Shown one piece after another: positions 22,310-34,600 of a DNA stretch of 64,000 nt; position 1 is the first letter of the stretch, and the number at the start of each line of letters is the position of its first letter. Position numbers and translations under genes: made by a program. The notes beneath the pieces were generated by a model, which did not search any database, was not told where the DNA came from, and was given only the letters and a program-made list of their open reading frames with translations. The stretch covers positions 1,304,501-1,368,500 of the forward strand of contig OX359196.1 in NCBI GenBank assembly GCA_947172415.1. Reading direction: 5' to 3'. Origin of the DNA: Chondrosia reniformis (Eukaryota; Porifera; Demospongiae; Chondrillida; Chondrillidae).

Positions 22310-23568
22310 TAAGGAGTATAAAATGTTTCAAAATTTGCAATCTTTTGAATGAAGATAGTAGGCTGCCAGATCACTACAAAATGGCTGTCATTTTAGGATT
22401 GTTTAGACATCATAAAAATGGCTGCCATAATCCGTCTGTACCAATTATGGTCTAACACATCCAAATGTAAACACTTATTATACAGTATACTCAGAATAAC
22501 AAGAGACAGAAGTTTTAATTTCTTACACCATATGTATGTTATTCCCACAAAAGGCATTGCTATATATGTGGTGAAAGTAAGGGGTGGGGGGGCACAGTCC
22601 AGTGGACATAGTGCACATACTTGCAAGTATTTGGACTATGTCCACACCTAGTATATTATATTACTCTTAAATGTTAATGTCCTTCAGTATGAAAGGTATG
22701 TAAAGTAGAACTATCAGAAGATAGCAACTCTAGCAACTCAACTCTTTCCAGCTTTATTTACTCACCCCAAGACCCATTGAGTAAGATCCTGTCATTTGCC
22801 TCTTCCACCATTTTCCTTATCACCTATGAATATACTTAATGGTGTGCATGACATTTTCTTGCAATTGTCTAAATAATGATACGTACTTCATTTATTGTGC
22901 AGGTAATTCAGTTGTACTTGGGCAAACCAATAAATTCTATTTAGATGTAACCATGGAAATTTGTACTTGGTTGGTTGTATGATTTTTTGTTCTACATTAT
23001 GTATACATTACAGTCTCTCATTTCAATATTCTATATACTATATATGCATGTTATTGCTTGTCAGTTCATTTAGTATTACACAACAGAACTACTCCTCTCA
23101 TGATCCAGTGGTCTCGATTGACAGTAGTGTGCAGAAGAAGAGTTGTGATAAAGGTCAGATCTGTGTGCCGTGGTTTCTTGTACACTGGACACCGGTACAG
23201 CTCAGTCATTAGGATCAATACTGTTGACAGCATAGATATGGGCATTCATACACTGGTTACATACAAAATATGTTGGACGCTATGAAAACCGTATACTGTA
23301 TAGACACCAATGCAAGGCCTCTATTTTCGTTCGAGTTATTATTGACCCGGCCTCTAAACAAGACCAGCCTTCTATATACGTATATATATATGGACAAATT
23401 GAAGTTAAACCCTATATATTATATGGCATTGTATGTATTCATATATAAATAGAACTGAAACATAATAATTCTATACTACAGTTTCAATGAATATACGTAT
23501 ATATATACATGTACCTTTATACCTGAATTAATTTGTGACATACACTCTGAATCAGAGAATTGGTTAAC

Positions 23569-26500
23569 ATGAGTGCTTTGACAGTTAAAGTTATCATTTT
23601 GCTAAGTACAACAGCTAGTTGCTCGGCTGAGCATCTCATTCACTATGTCACACCTAATGATACAACGCCCTGTAATACTGGCTACAGGTGTGACACAATC
23701 ATGGGATATTACGATAAGTTGGGCAGCCAATCAAATGTAACTTGGATATTTTTAGAAGGAACCCACAACATTTTTATCCCCGGAGATTCAACAATTTCAA
23801 ACATTACCATGACTTCAGTTTCTAATGTAGTATGGAAGGGAGAACATAGAAATGGAAGCTTAATTAACTTCAAAAATATTAACTTTATAATAAGGAATAG
23901 CAGCAACATCTCTTTCCAAGACTTAGGTATTAGAGGTGTTAATTTGAATGTTTTATTCTTCTTTTTTAGAACACTTGAAGGTAAGCTCAATTTTTCTATT
24001 GAAAATGTATCCAACCTGGGAATGGTAAATGTTACACTTGAAGGTTTCCAAATCAAATTTGATAATACCTTCGGCCACTGTTGGATTCAAACTTGCTCAC
24101 TGAAGGATAATGACATATTAATTGTTGGAACAGAGAAATCAGAAGGACGAAGGTTGATAAGCATAACAAATACAAGCCTTGTGAATGTATCTACAACCAT
24201 ACAGATTGATCAAGATAATGAATACCTCCTTCCAAGGATTCAAGTAGTAGAATGTAGCTACTTATATTCTCCAATACATATTGAAAAAATAACCAAACTG
24301 CAATCTCCTACAATGATGTGCAAGGGAAACAGGGACAAATTTGTGCAATTTAGTTCCAGTACTTTTAGAGGAAAATATATAGCTTTTGGAATAAAAGAGG
24401 TCTGTTCTTCAGTCCTCATTTCAAACTGCACCTTTAGTGGGACTAACAGAGGAATCGCTTTGAAAGTAACGAACGCTACCATCCACCTGAGAGGTTGCAA
24501 TTATATCATTAATAATAAGAATGTCAATTACCAAGGTATTATGACTATTAACAGTTCACTTGTTTTTCTTGAAAAAGGTGCAGTTTTAACCATTTCCAAC
24601 AATGAAGCACTTCTTAGTGGCGGCCTAGTGTACTTCCCTCCAAAGAGAGAAAACAGCATTCCATGCATTAGAAGAGGAATAACAAGTATTGAATGCCAGC
24701 AATTATGCTTCATTCAGCTAGTTGACAGTGAAGGTACCTTTTTAAATGAATCCGAAATCACACGCTTCAATGGATCCATTCAACTATTTAACAATAACAG
24801 ATTACAAGGACTCAATGGTAACCAGATATTTGCTGGAAATTTATTAAACTGTACACTTCTTTTGAATAATGCTAATATTACAGCAGACAGCAAGCTACTT
24901 CAGAAACTCATTCATTTACCATCTTGGAATTCCACAGATATAGCCACCTCACCTCAGGCCATTTGCTTGTGTATACCAGATTCCTATGACACATCTATTC
25001 TCTATAATAAGACTTTTTGGGACTGCAGCAGTTATACCAACATTACTATATATCCTGGAAATGATCTTAAACTGCATGTTACAATCATGGGACAATTCGA
25101 CAGTAGTTTGTCTAAACTACAGGTTGCCACTCGAAACGAATCAATCATTCGGTTGGATGTAACCACTCAGTGCACTCCACTGCTGATTGAGGCTAATAGA
25201 TTTGACCAAATAGGAAACATTATCGTACTCATCCAAAGTGATGAAAATGATGCACCACAGATAAAGCATACGCTAAAACTGGCAACAGATTGTCCGAATG
25301 GATTTAGCCTCAAACCCGATAGAAGAGGATTTCTGATATGCAAAGGCTGCAGCAATTTCCTAGCAAAAAATAAATTTGAATGCAATTTCAGATTCCAGCA
25401 TCCTCTTTACAAACAGGTTGAAAATAAATGGATGGGACTACACAATAAGACACTCATTTTGGCCGATTATTGCCCCTTATTTTACTGCACTGAATTTCTT
25501 AGAACCAACGGTGTCTATCAAAGTGACCTTAACACAAACAAACAATGTAACCCAGAGAACAAGCGTCAAGGCTTCCTTTGTAGTGAGTGTCCCGAAGGTC
25601 ACAGTTCAACATTTGGAGGATTTCAATGTAGAAAATGTCAAACACTATGGCTTCTGCTTTTGATCATTTATACATTAGCTGGTCCAGCACTTTTAGCCTT
25701 TCTGTTTCTATTTAACTTTACTATAGTACAAGGAACAATCAATGGAATAATTATCTATGCCAATGTTATGTATCTTTATGATGACTTCTTACAAGAAAAT
25801 GCAAGAGGCATATTTTATGCAATAATCTCATTTCTTAACTTTGGAAGTGGAAGAAATATCTGCTTCTATGATGGAATGGATGAATTTTCGAATGCCATAC
25901 TTCAATACGCATTTCCAATGTATCTAATATTCTTGGGAATTCTCATAATACTTGGTGCACAAGTTCTAAAACTCAAACTCTTTAGAGTTCAATTCATCAT
26001 TAAGAGGTGTGTTCCAGTATTGGCTACTGTTATGATACTGACATACATAAATTTTGTGGAAGTCATTTGGATAACTCTGAGATTTACTTCAGTCCATTAT
26101 CTTAGACAGCAGGCCAACAGCTCTGAATTTGAAATAATGCCTGTAACTAAAAAAGTTTGGCTTTATCAACCTATTCTAGGGTATCTTCAAGGAAAGCATC
26201 TCTTTTTGGGTCTGATTGCTGTCATCATATCTGTCTTTTACATATTACCTCTAACTATAGTTGTATTATTTGGAGACATTCTGAGGCGAAGATGCATCCG
26301 TAAAATGTGGTTCAGTCACTTTATTGATGTGTTTCAAGGAGCTTACCGGAGACCATTTGGATTTTGGCTAGGATTGAGGTTAATCCTGCGAATTGGTTTG
26401 GTCTCCATTCAAAGTCTGCTAAAATCCCAAGTCTTATTTGCTTATATAACATTGCACATAGTTTTAGCGTTACTGTGCTTAGAAAACCTTTTAAAACCAT

Positions 26501-26985
26501 TTCGCAATGATATTTCAACTCTTAGAAGATCTTACATGCTCAAATTCTCAAAGGAAAGTTTGACATTGAAAGAAGAATTAAAAATATGTTTTCAACAAAT
26601 AATCCACCCTCTGGTACTAGATAACATTTCACTGTTAAATGTTATATGCTTTAGTATAGTCATTATAAAGCAACCAGACAGAATATACAAAGTGTTGGCT
26701 TGTACAATATCAGTGATTGCTATTGTGTTATTAATAATATTTGTTGTCGTTTACCATGGATACCTTTATTTTCCAATTCCCAAATCAGTCAAGATGAAAT
26801 GTAAAAAGTCACACATACATCCACCACATCAAAGACCATCAAGAGAAGAATTGAAAGATACTGCAAATAATGAAAAGGATGATTTTGCAATTGATGATGT
26901 GTTTCCATTTAGGGACATTGAGTATCTGGAAGTTAATCCTTCTAAGGAGAGTGATAGTTCAGAGGACGAGATGTATTTCACTTAA
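23569..26985 (+). CDS. Paralog C, intronless multipass receptor-like glycoprotein, 1138 aa
   Basis: One open frame to TAA 26983-26985. I start at ATG 23569 (MSALTVKVIILLSTTASCSA, a good signal peptide); an upstream in-frame TTG at 23560 is not needed. The ectodomain opens with TPCNTGYRCDTIMGYY and SNVTWIFLEGTHNI, followed by beta-helix-like NCTF strands and N-x-S/T sites. A block DIATSPQAICLC/FWDCSS comes next. The cysteine module is [20 protein letters not shown]. The first hydrophobic segment starts near residue 694; the core contains WFSHFIDVFQGAYRRPFGFW and [11 protein letters not shown]. The tail holds VFPFRDIEY and ends in a Ser/Glu/Asp run. It lies tail-to-tail with the ITPR gene about 0.9 kb away. 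Parts of the membrane half are almost identical to B in DNA. Function unknown. Confidence 0.93.
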   Translation: MSALTVKVIILLSTTASCSAEHLIHYVTPNDTTPCNTGYRCDTIMGYYDKLGSQSNVTWIFLEGTHNIFIPGDSTISNITMTSVSNVVWKGEHRNGSLINFKNINFIIRNSSNISFQDLGIRGVNLNVLFFFFRTLEGKLNFSIENVSNLGMVNVTLEGFQIKFDNTFGHCWIQTCSLKDNDILIVGTEKSEGRRLISITNTSLVNVSTTIQIDQDNEYLLPRIQVVECSYLYSPIHIEKITKLQSPTMMCKGNRDKFVQFSSSTFRGKYIAFGIKEVCSSVLISNCTFSGTNRGIALKVTNATIHLRGCNYIINNKNVNYQGIMTINSSLVFLEKGAVLTISNNEALLSGGLVYFPPKRENSIPCIRRGITSIECQQLCFIQLVDSEGTFLNESEITRFNGSIQLFNNNRLQGLNGNQIFAGNLLNCTLLLNNANITADSKLLQKLIHLPSWNSTDIATSPQAICLCIPDSYDTSILYNKTFWDCSSYTNITIYPGNDLKLHVTIMGQFDSSLSKLQVATRNESIIRLDVTTQCTPLLIEANRFDQIGNIIVLIQSDENDAPQIKHTLKLATDCPNGFSLKPDRRGFLICKGCSNFLAKNKFECNFRFQHPLYKQVENKWMGLHNKTLILADYCPLFYCTEFLRTNGVYQSDLNTNKQCNPENKRQGFLCSECPEGHSSTFGGFQCRKCQTLWLLLLIIYTLAGPALLAFLFLFNFTIVQGTINGIIIYANVMYLYDDFLQENARGIFYAIISFLNFGSGRNICFYDGMDEFSNAILQYAFPMYLIFLGILIILGAQVLKLKLFRVQFIIKRCVPVLATVMILTYINFVEVIWITLRFTSVHYLRQQANSSEFEIMPVTKKVWLYQPILGYLQGKHLFLGLIAVIISVFYILPLTIVVLFGDILRRRCIRKMWFSHFIDVFQGAYRRPFGFWLGLRLILRIGLVSIQSLLKSQVLFAYITLHIVLALLCLENLLKPFRNDISTLRRSYMLKFSKESLTLKEELKICFQQIIHPLVLDNISLLNVICFSIVIIKQPDRIYKVLACTISVIAIVLLIIFVVVYHGYLYFPIPKSVKMKCKKSHIHPPHQRPSREELKDTANNEKDDFAIDDVFPFRDIEYLEVNPSKESDSSEDEMYFT

Positions 26986-27882
26986 GTAAAAGTTGTGAAT
27001 GTTAATAGTTATTATACATACGATCGTGAAGGAACAAAACTGGACTTTATATATGTACTAAACCTTTAGCTGAAAGGCTAACTACTATATATAGATATGA
27101 TCTGTAAATTATTATAAGTGTATACTGTAATAATTAACTGTAATTTGTGGCTCATAATTCCCTAATTAATGATCAGTGATACGTGTGTACTATATGTACG
27201 TATGTATACGTATACATATATGTAGTACACACGTATATAGCCATACTGAAACACATTTATTTATACTGTATATGAGGTTGGTTGCATGCTGTTACGATAT
27301 AATGCTGCTATATACATACATTATCCATGTACGTACATGCAGTAAGTACATGTGCCAAGTGCATTTTTAGTTGGTTCATACTTAGACATACGTATTACTA
27401 ATTACGGGCAAGAGAATATCCATTTTTCAAAATTACTGTATTTACATTGAAGTTCAGATACTGAGAATAAATGGGCGGTTTAACTATACAAAATTGTCAG
27501 CTATGCTGAATAGCAGATACAGTCAAGAATGAGTGGATCCAACCAATCCTTGAGATTCATTTAGCGATGTTACAAGACGGGATTTCTGAATTCGCTTTGT
27601 ATGTTGATTCATCTATAAACAGTATACAGACACATATAATCCAACATACTATTCTCTAACATGACGTATGTACATCAGATACTACTTTAGAGTAAAATGC
27701 CTATAAGCAACTAAGCTTAGCGAGAGATTTGGATGAGGATATGCTTCTTCTACTTTGTTTCTTCTCCATTGGGCCAGAGAGCTGTTTCTGAGAATTTCAC
27801 CCATCATCAGAGACCCTGGGAATCTTTGTCTTCTTCTTAATCTTTTGTGAGTCCTTGGATCCCTGTGCTACATCTAGGGGTC
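26986..27882. other. Intergenic / 3' UTR region between paralog C and ITPR
   Basis: It should hold the 3' ends of two convergent genes. It has several self-complementary ACGTATAC stretches near 27180-27240. At about 27690-27850 there is a minus-strand copy of the dispersed repeat family with the GGTTTAGTTCCC and CCCAG cores. No coding frame was recognised. Confidence 0.65.
27690..27850 (-). repeat. Dispersed repeat, GGGTGGAATTCC family, copy 1
   Basis: On the minus strand this reads GATTAAGAAGAAGACAAAG, then CCCAGGGTC, GGGTGAAATTCTCAG, GGCCCAATGGAGAAGAA and ATATCCTCATCCAAA. It ends in a degenerate form of the GTTTAGTTCCC core. The same blocks recur in order at the other listed copies. It looks like a short non-coding mobile element of about 170-200 bases. 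Confidence 0.65.
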
Positions 27883-28630
27883 TTATATACACAACATGCC
27901 ATAATAGATGATGTGAATATCAAAATCCTTGAAATGCTCATTATGGTTGCTTGTAAGATCTAGTACATACGTATCCATAATTACTTTATGTTGCATATCC
28001 TGCAAGGTAGAACTCAGGGTTTTAACAAGTGCATTAGTATCCGTTAACTGTTTGTGAAGAAGGGCCATCTCATTCTGGTCAGATTCAACTTCATCTGTTT
28101 TTAATGACATTGCCTGCATCCTTGGAAACCATTCTACATCTCCAGCCTGTAATCATATGTACGTATATTATTCATATTATGAACAACTACATTAAATGTA
28201 CAAAAACACATACAGGCACACATACGTATGTACATAAGTAGGAATGTACAGTGAAGCATGCTTATTAAGACTAGACATTTGGTGTCATTGCATACCAAAA
28301 TGTACATACACATACGTAGCTTATAGCCACACTGCCAGTTACTAGTAAACAACAACAATAATAACAACGACCTGGATTAGTCTTTAATTACCCTTTTTAA
28401 CCATTTTTACAGTATGTATTGTTAATTAATATAAGCAAAGGAATGACTGGTACGTAATTATAATCTTACTTTTATTTTATTATAAACATAACTCTCTGGA
28501 CCAGTGAACTCTGTTGGGTCTTTGACTTTTAAAAGGACTATAAACTTGAGATAGTCCCAAACGTTGTGTTCCTTCCTTGTGTGCTCTTGGAAAGTGATGG
28601 CTCTGTTTTCAAAGGCAGATCTCTGAAGAC
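27883..28630 (-). CDS. ITPR: ITPR last two exons: linker domain and C-terminal helix
   Basis: Exons 28470-28630 ([43 protein letters not shown]) and 27883-28146 ([20 protein letters not shown], a coiled-coil-like stretch [13 protein letters not shown], then a tail ending at TAA). With the CFIC at the end of the 28901 exon, HTRKEHN completes the Cys-Cys-His-His linker of the family. The last ~30 residues (from about [10 protein letters not shown] on) do not resemble the tail of known receptors. Either they are lineage-specific or a GT at about 27982 is used as a donor to a further exon that I could not find. Confidence 0.88.
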
Positions 28631-31600
28631 CTACAGGCCAAGAACATTGGATAATATACGTATATAGTAATGGTTTATATTTGCAAAAGATACGTATGTA
28701 CATTTCTTTTCTGTTTGCAATTCTAATAGATGAAATAACTAATTCTCTATTCCTGCTTCAATTAAAGTGAATACATACATACATAAGTAGATATGTATGT
28801 AAACAAATGTATACTAAGACATGGGTATAAGTGAGGCAAATTTAGGAACGTTTAATTTATTAACAAATGCTTAAAAATAATAGTGTTAAACTTAGCTAAC
28901 CACAAATGAAGCAAGTGTTTCTTAAAATTTCATCTTTTTTGTTCTTTTCACTTCTTAGATCAGCAAAAGTATCAATAATCACTCCAAAGATGAGATTTAG
29001 AATAATGATAATAATCAGCAAGAAGAAGATGAGATCAAATACTACACGAAACAAGTAGTACAGCTCTTCCTATAAATAGAGAAAGTAACACAAATGAAAA
29101 AGATTGTGAAAGCTACATCTAAAATGAAAGAGTGCATGCGTGAAGGATTCACAGAAGATCAAGATAAAGAAAAGGACGGAGACTCCCGGGATCACTAATG
29201 AAGGGTGGAATTCCCAGAAACGGCTGTCTGACCCAGTGGAGAAGAAGATGAAAGAAGGGAAAAGAAGGAAGAAAAGACTCCTGTATCTTCATCTAAAGCT
29301 CTCTTTAGGTTTAGTTCCCCTATAGGCTCTTTTTACAGAATAGGCATATAGCATGTAGGAAAATGGTATCTTAGATTTTTCATGCACATTTTCTGGCTAT
29401 CTATTTTGTATAAACAACCACAAAATTAAGATCTGAGAAACTTCCACAGAAAGACTTGTAGGGTAACTAATGAAGGAGGGTAATTTCCAAAACAGCTGTC
29501 TGACCCAGTGGAGCAAAAGAATAAAGATAAACTCTTGTATCCTCATCAGAAGCTCTCACTAGTTTTAGTTCCCTTTAAGCTTTTTACTATACAATGGATG
29601 TGGTATGTAGGAAAATGGTGTTTTACATTACTCCTGTACAGTTAGTAGTAAATGAAATCAAATTAAATGTTGTCTACAAAACATCACCTGACTGGATGGC
29701 CTTCTCATCACATCCCCAATCCCTCCTCCACTCCTCACTCCTTGGTTCAGTACTGTTATTAGACACAGAAAGAACGTCTCACAGAATTGCTCTTTATCTT
29801 CCATCTCTTTAACAACACCACTTGAATATGGATAACTTTTAGCTGGGCAAGACTGTTTCTCCTCAGACAAAGGTAGTAACTTGTCTACAGGAAGCTTGAA
29901 ATCGTCACTGAACCAAACAAATGCTATTATAGTAAAGATGTACACAAATATTACTCCAAGCAGTGTCGTTAAGACAATTGATCTGATGTTACGGGTTACA
30001 CTCTGAACAACATTCAGAAGCGTGTCCTCTCTGACAATCAGGTCCAATAACTGTAGGAGAAATTAGAAAAGAATGAATCACTACTACAAAAGTACGTATA
30101 ACTAATTATGAAAGCACTTAATATAACAAATAATAGTAATTAGTTGATAATTTTTCTAGCTAACTGTGCCAAACTTATCTTTGAGATGGTTCATCTTTAG
30201 CCTTTTGACCGTCTAGGGATGCAGTTTGTTTCTTGCAATACAATTCGCAAGAAACTGCATCTCTAGATGCTCAAAGACTGAAGATGACCGATCTCAAAGA
30301 TAAATACTATGGATTAGTTAGTTTTAAACATTTTTCACCTAATGTTTAAATAAATACTGTATATTGATGAAAGGACTTAGTACTTTCAACTATGCAATCC
30401 TGTTATTACAAGTATAGGCTTTCCCACTATATATGCTGCCACCAAATGTCTCAAACATTGACATATCAGCCAATTACTGTACTGGAACTAAAAGGACCAA
30501 TGTGAATGTTGTAAATGTTTCTTACCAGGGCACAGTAGAAAAAGTAGTGTATTAAGCAACCAGCTAGAGAAAATGCTAGAAATATAAAGTGAAACAGTAG
30601 CCACTTGTCACTGAGATAGGTCTTGACTGGTTTTCTACTGAAGAAAAATCCTTTATTAGCCAATTGTGACAGGATGAAGATGATTTGAGCTGAAACCTGC
30701 AAAGATACAAATACTCATTCTATGTACAACACTGGAATTAGAAAAGCTTTAGGTAGAGAATTAGTGATTAAACAACGACAATGAAAAGTTATATAGAGGA
30801 TTAACTGATGACAAAATCACTTCATTTAAATGCAGTGATACAAACTGTATAGCCATCAGTAACCACAGCAACAGGATTTACCATGAATCTACTTTGATTC
30901 ACAATGATTACATAACTAATTGTTTGCGGTGATCATACTGGTTCAGACTAGGGAATATGTTAGCTATATTTAGCACCAATCCATTGACGTTTGTATTCTA
31001 AGGAGGAGCACGTACCTGCAGACACCCTAAAACCCAGAGTGTGGTTGTCAAACCAATACTGATTATACATCTTGCAACAAGTAAACAGGTTGTCAGTGGA
31101 ATGAGATATTTGTACATTTTTGAGGTTAACAGAGCTCCACAGGACAGGAACAGAAAGAGCCAAATTAGTAGGGAGCCCAGAGCTGGTACACTTTCTGTAA
31201 GGAGCAGAGGAAAATGACATGTACATATGTAGACATTCAGATCCACACAAAGATTTTCTTACATACGTACGTAGAAAGATGAGAGAGAAACATACACGTG
31301 TATTTAACACATGTAATACATACATACGTATGTTAGGAGAGAGAGAGAGATAGATTTTGATTAAAAATGATTACTATTGAAATGGGAGTAAGGGGTTTCA
31401 TCAATATGTCTGGCTTAGCAAAGTTCTACTTACAGAAAACTCCCAAACACAAAGAGAATAAGGAGCTGGAAAGAATAATAAGAACCACTTGTATAGTAAA
31501 ATCTTACAAGAGCTGGTGCATAAGGAACTGGCAGAGCAGTTGCTGTGAAGGAACCTTTTTAGCTAGTTGGTACAGTAATAGAAATTATTTGTCTATTTAC

Positions 31601-34600
31601 ATCCATAGGTATACTTATATACTGTATGCAAAATGGAAGAATGAATATACGTATGAACTATGTATCTATGGCAATCTTTTTGAAAGGATCATCTTTTGAC
31701 TTTTAGATACAGTTTTGTTATCAGACGTTTCAACCCCAAGGGTCTTCTTCAGTGACTGATGTTGGCCTACAGGTTGCTCTAAAAGTCAAAAAATGAACCT
31801 TTTAAATGATAAGTTTGACACAGTTAGAAAAAAATCCTTATTCTGTAATACACCAATTCAAAGTGGCTATTGATGTCTTTGAAACTGACATTAAATATGA
31901 AAGTTACTGAATAAAAATAAATTGTTGAACTCAATGACTATAAAAAAAGGTTTATACAATACCTTTAATAGTAGTTGCTAGTTTCTATGTTAAAAATGGA
32001 AGTCTATTGTAAAAACAATTTAGAGTATAAAGATATAAGCATATGCCAACCATATTCCAGGAAATCTTATCTTTAAATAAGTAGATAGTACACATACACT
32101 ATAAATACTTTTATATAAATACAATACAATACATATAAATACACTTATCAGTGTTAGGAGTTTAGTGCTCGTCAGTAGAAAGAAAATGCTACTTTTTACT
32201 TTACACTTTGCATTCAGCTTCTCCCTTTTCATAATGTCAACTTACGTAATAACTGAATCTAGTGGAGACAGTATCTTTAGTGTGATCCCTGCAACCAGAC
32301 AAGACTGGCACAGCAGAGTAGCATGTAACACAAGTGATAAAGACGCGTGTACTGTAGATGAATACTATGAAATGAATAACAACATATTCTCAACACCAAA
32401 CAGTACGTGGATCTTTCAGAAAGGTAGCCACAAGAGTTCAAACGGAATCAACATCATTAACACAAGTAATGTTTTTCTTGGGTGTCCATCGGAGAAGTGT
32501 AAAATCAGAACTGACAAAGATATAAAACTTGAAAATTCCAAAAATATTACTCTGCAAGGTTTTTACTTTATAGATGTTTCGACCAGATTTAGCAGGTTCC
32601 CAAACATTTCAATTACTCGTGTGCAGGAACTAAATCTCACGCATTTAGTTATTACGGGTTTCATCTTTACAATATCCCATCCGATTGGTTGCTATGAGAT
32701 TGAAAACTGTACATTTGATAACTGTGACCTAAATGTAAACTTTGATTCACAAGACCTGCAAGCAGAGTTTGCAAGTGAAATAGTGAGCATCAAGTTTTGC
32801 AAAATTAAGTTCCAAGGGAGTAGTTTTCAAGAGTACTTTAGCGATACCTCCGGCTATAGTGAAGCACAATCAACTGGTTCTATAACCACTATAGAGGAGT
32901 CAGATTTCATAAATAGTTATATTCTGATAACAAATGATACCAAATTGTACAACATTAATAAATATGACTTCCAAAGACCAGCCATCTTGTTCATCAACTG
33001 CCGTTTTGAAATAATAGATGTTTCTCATACTAAAGAGCTGATGGTATTTCATAATGCTTTAGGTGTTGTTTTATCAAACTGCACAGTAAATGGAAGCCTT
33101 TCCGGTTCAATAAGACTTTTTAATAGTAACCTTCTCACCCGCGGCAATATTATCATCAAGGGAAATGATAACACATGGACAACTGGTTTGGGTTATATTA
33201 ACCTCTTCAATTCTAGAATCTTTTTACAAAATACTTCTACATTGAAAATCATTGAAAATAAAAGTTTTCTTGGTAGCATATTATTTTTACCAATTAATTT
33301 ATTCTCCTATCATGAGAACATTTACTATGACTATACACAGTGTGCCGCTGGTAGGATGGAACAGTGCGATAGGAGCTGTTTTTTTCAGGCCATTGATCAA
33401 AATGGAGTGCTACTGAGGGAAAGGGATATTCCCTTTTTTAATGGAACTATTATCATGGACAACAATACAGTAGAGTATGGAGGCAACCAAATATATAATG
33501 GACAGCTAGAGGACTGCACTCTATACACTCAGGAGGGTCACATGACTACCAACAAGACCATACTAGAGCAGTTCATTCATTTGCCCTCGTTTACCCCTAA
33601 AGATGTGTCCTCTCTGCCATACTACATATGCTTATGCGAGGAGGCTAGGGTAGGCAAAAGAGATAAGCAGAATTGTGGGAATGTAAGCAATCTTGATCTA
33701 TATCAGGGAGAAACATTGCACATTATTGTAGCTTTGGTGGGCGATTTTGATCAAAACATTGGAGACACAAAAATATCCGTTGGAATAGGTGAAGATTCTG
33801 AACGAAAACCAGTTGAACAACACTGCACAGAAGTTTATTCAACTGGTCCTGTTTCCATATCACCTGAAAAAATGATTATTAACTTAAAATATACCGTAAT
33901 TGAATTGAGTATAGGTGAGATGGATCTATCCCTCACTCATGTAGTAAATGTTAACATACTGCCTTGTCCAATTGGATTTAAGCCCAAAGATAACAGAAAC
34001 GCTAGTTCAACTTGTATCTGCAATGATATTCTAAATGAATTTGACTTCCAATGTAATATTCAACAAAATGAAGTTATCTTTAAACACGCTAATCCTAAAA
34101 TTTACACATACTGGCTTGGAATAGAAGGAAATCACACACTAAAATTTGGCAAATTTTGTCCACCATATTTTTGTAATAACATCTTACAAGATTCAAATGT
34201 ATCTTACAACAGTCTTCAAAACACTCCAAATAAACAGTGTAACAGTAACACAAAAAGAGAAGGCTTCCTCTGCAGTGAATGTCCAGAAGGATATAGCTCT
34301 GTTCTAGGTGGATACGAATGCAAACAGTGCCAAGAGAACTGGCACTTCCTAATCGTTATTTACACACTATCTGGACCAGTTCTAATAATGTTTCTTTTCT
34401 TATTTAATTTAACAATCGTACAAGGATCCATTAACAGCTTCATCTTCTATACAAACATTGTGTACTTTTATGATGATTTCCTCCAGGAACACACAGTCCA
34501 GCCATTTTACAATATTTATTCCATCTCAAATATTGGATCCGGAAAGGGACTATGCTTCTTTATAGGTATGAATGAATTTCATAAGGTGTGGCTGCAGTTT

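Larger units (their letters stand above)
21082..23568. other. Intergenic region B-C with microsatellites and a LINE remnant
   Basis: It contains two TTA/ATT microsatellites and, at 22148-22309, a short fragment that looks like the start of a LINE ORF. The frame 21871-22071 ends in DRLPVIQDGKIHQKATVL and might belong to the same decayed element, but I cannot assign it. From 22310 to 23568 nothing recognisable was found. Confidence 0.6.

Noticed and set aside
23560..23568. TTG start for paralog C
   Set aside because: An ATG nine bases downstream starts a good signal peptide; non-ATG starts are not needed in an animal gene. The same reasoning rejects GTG 32165 for paralog D.
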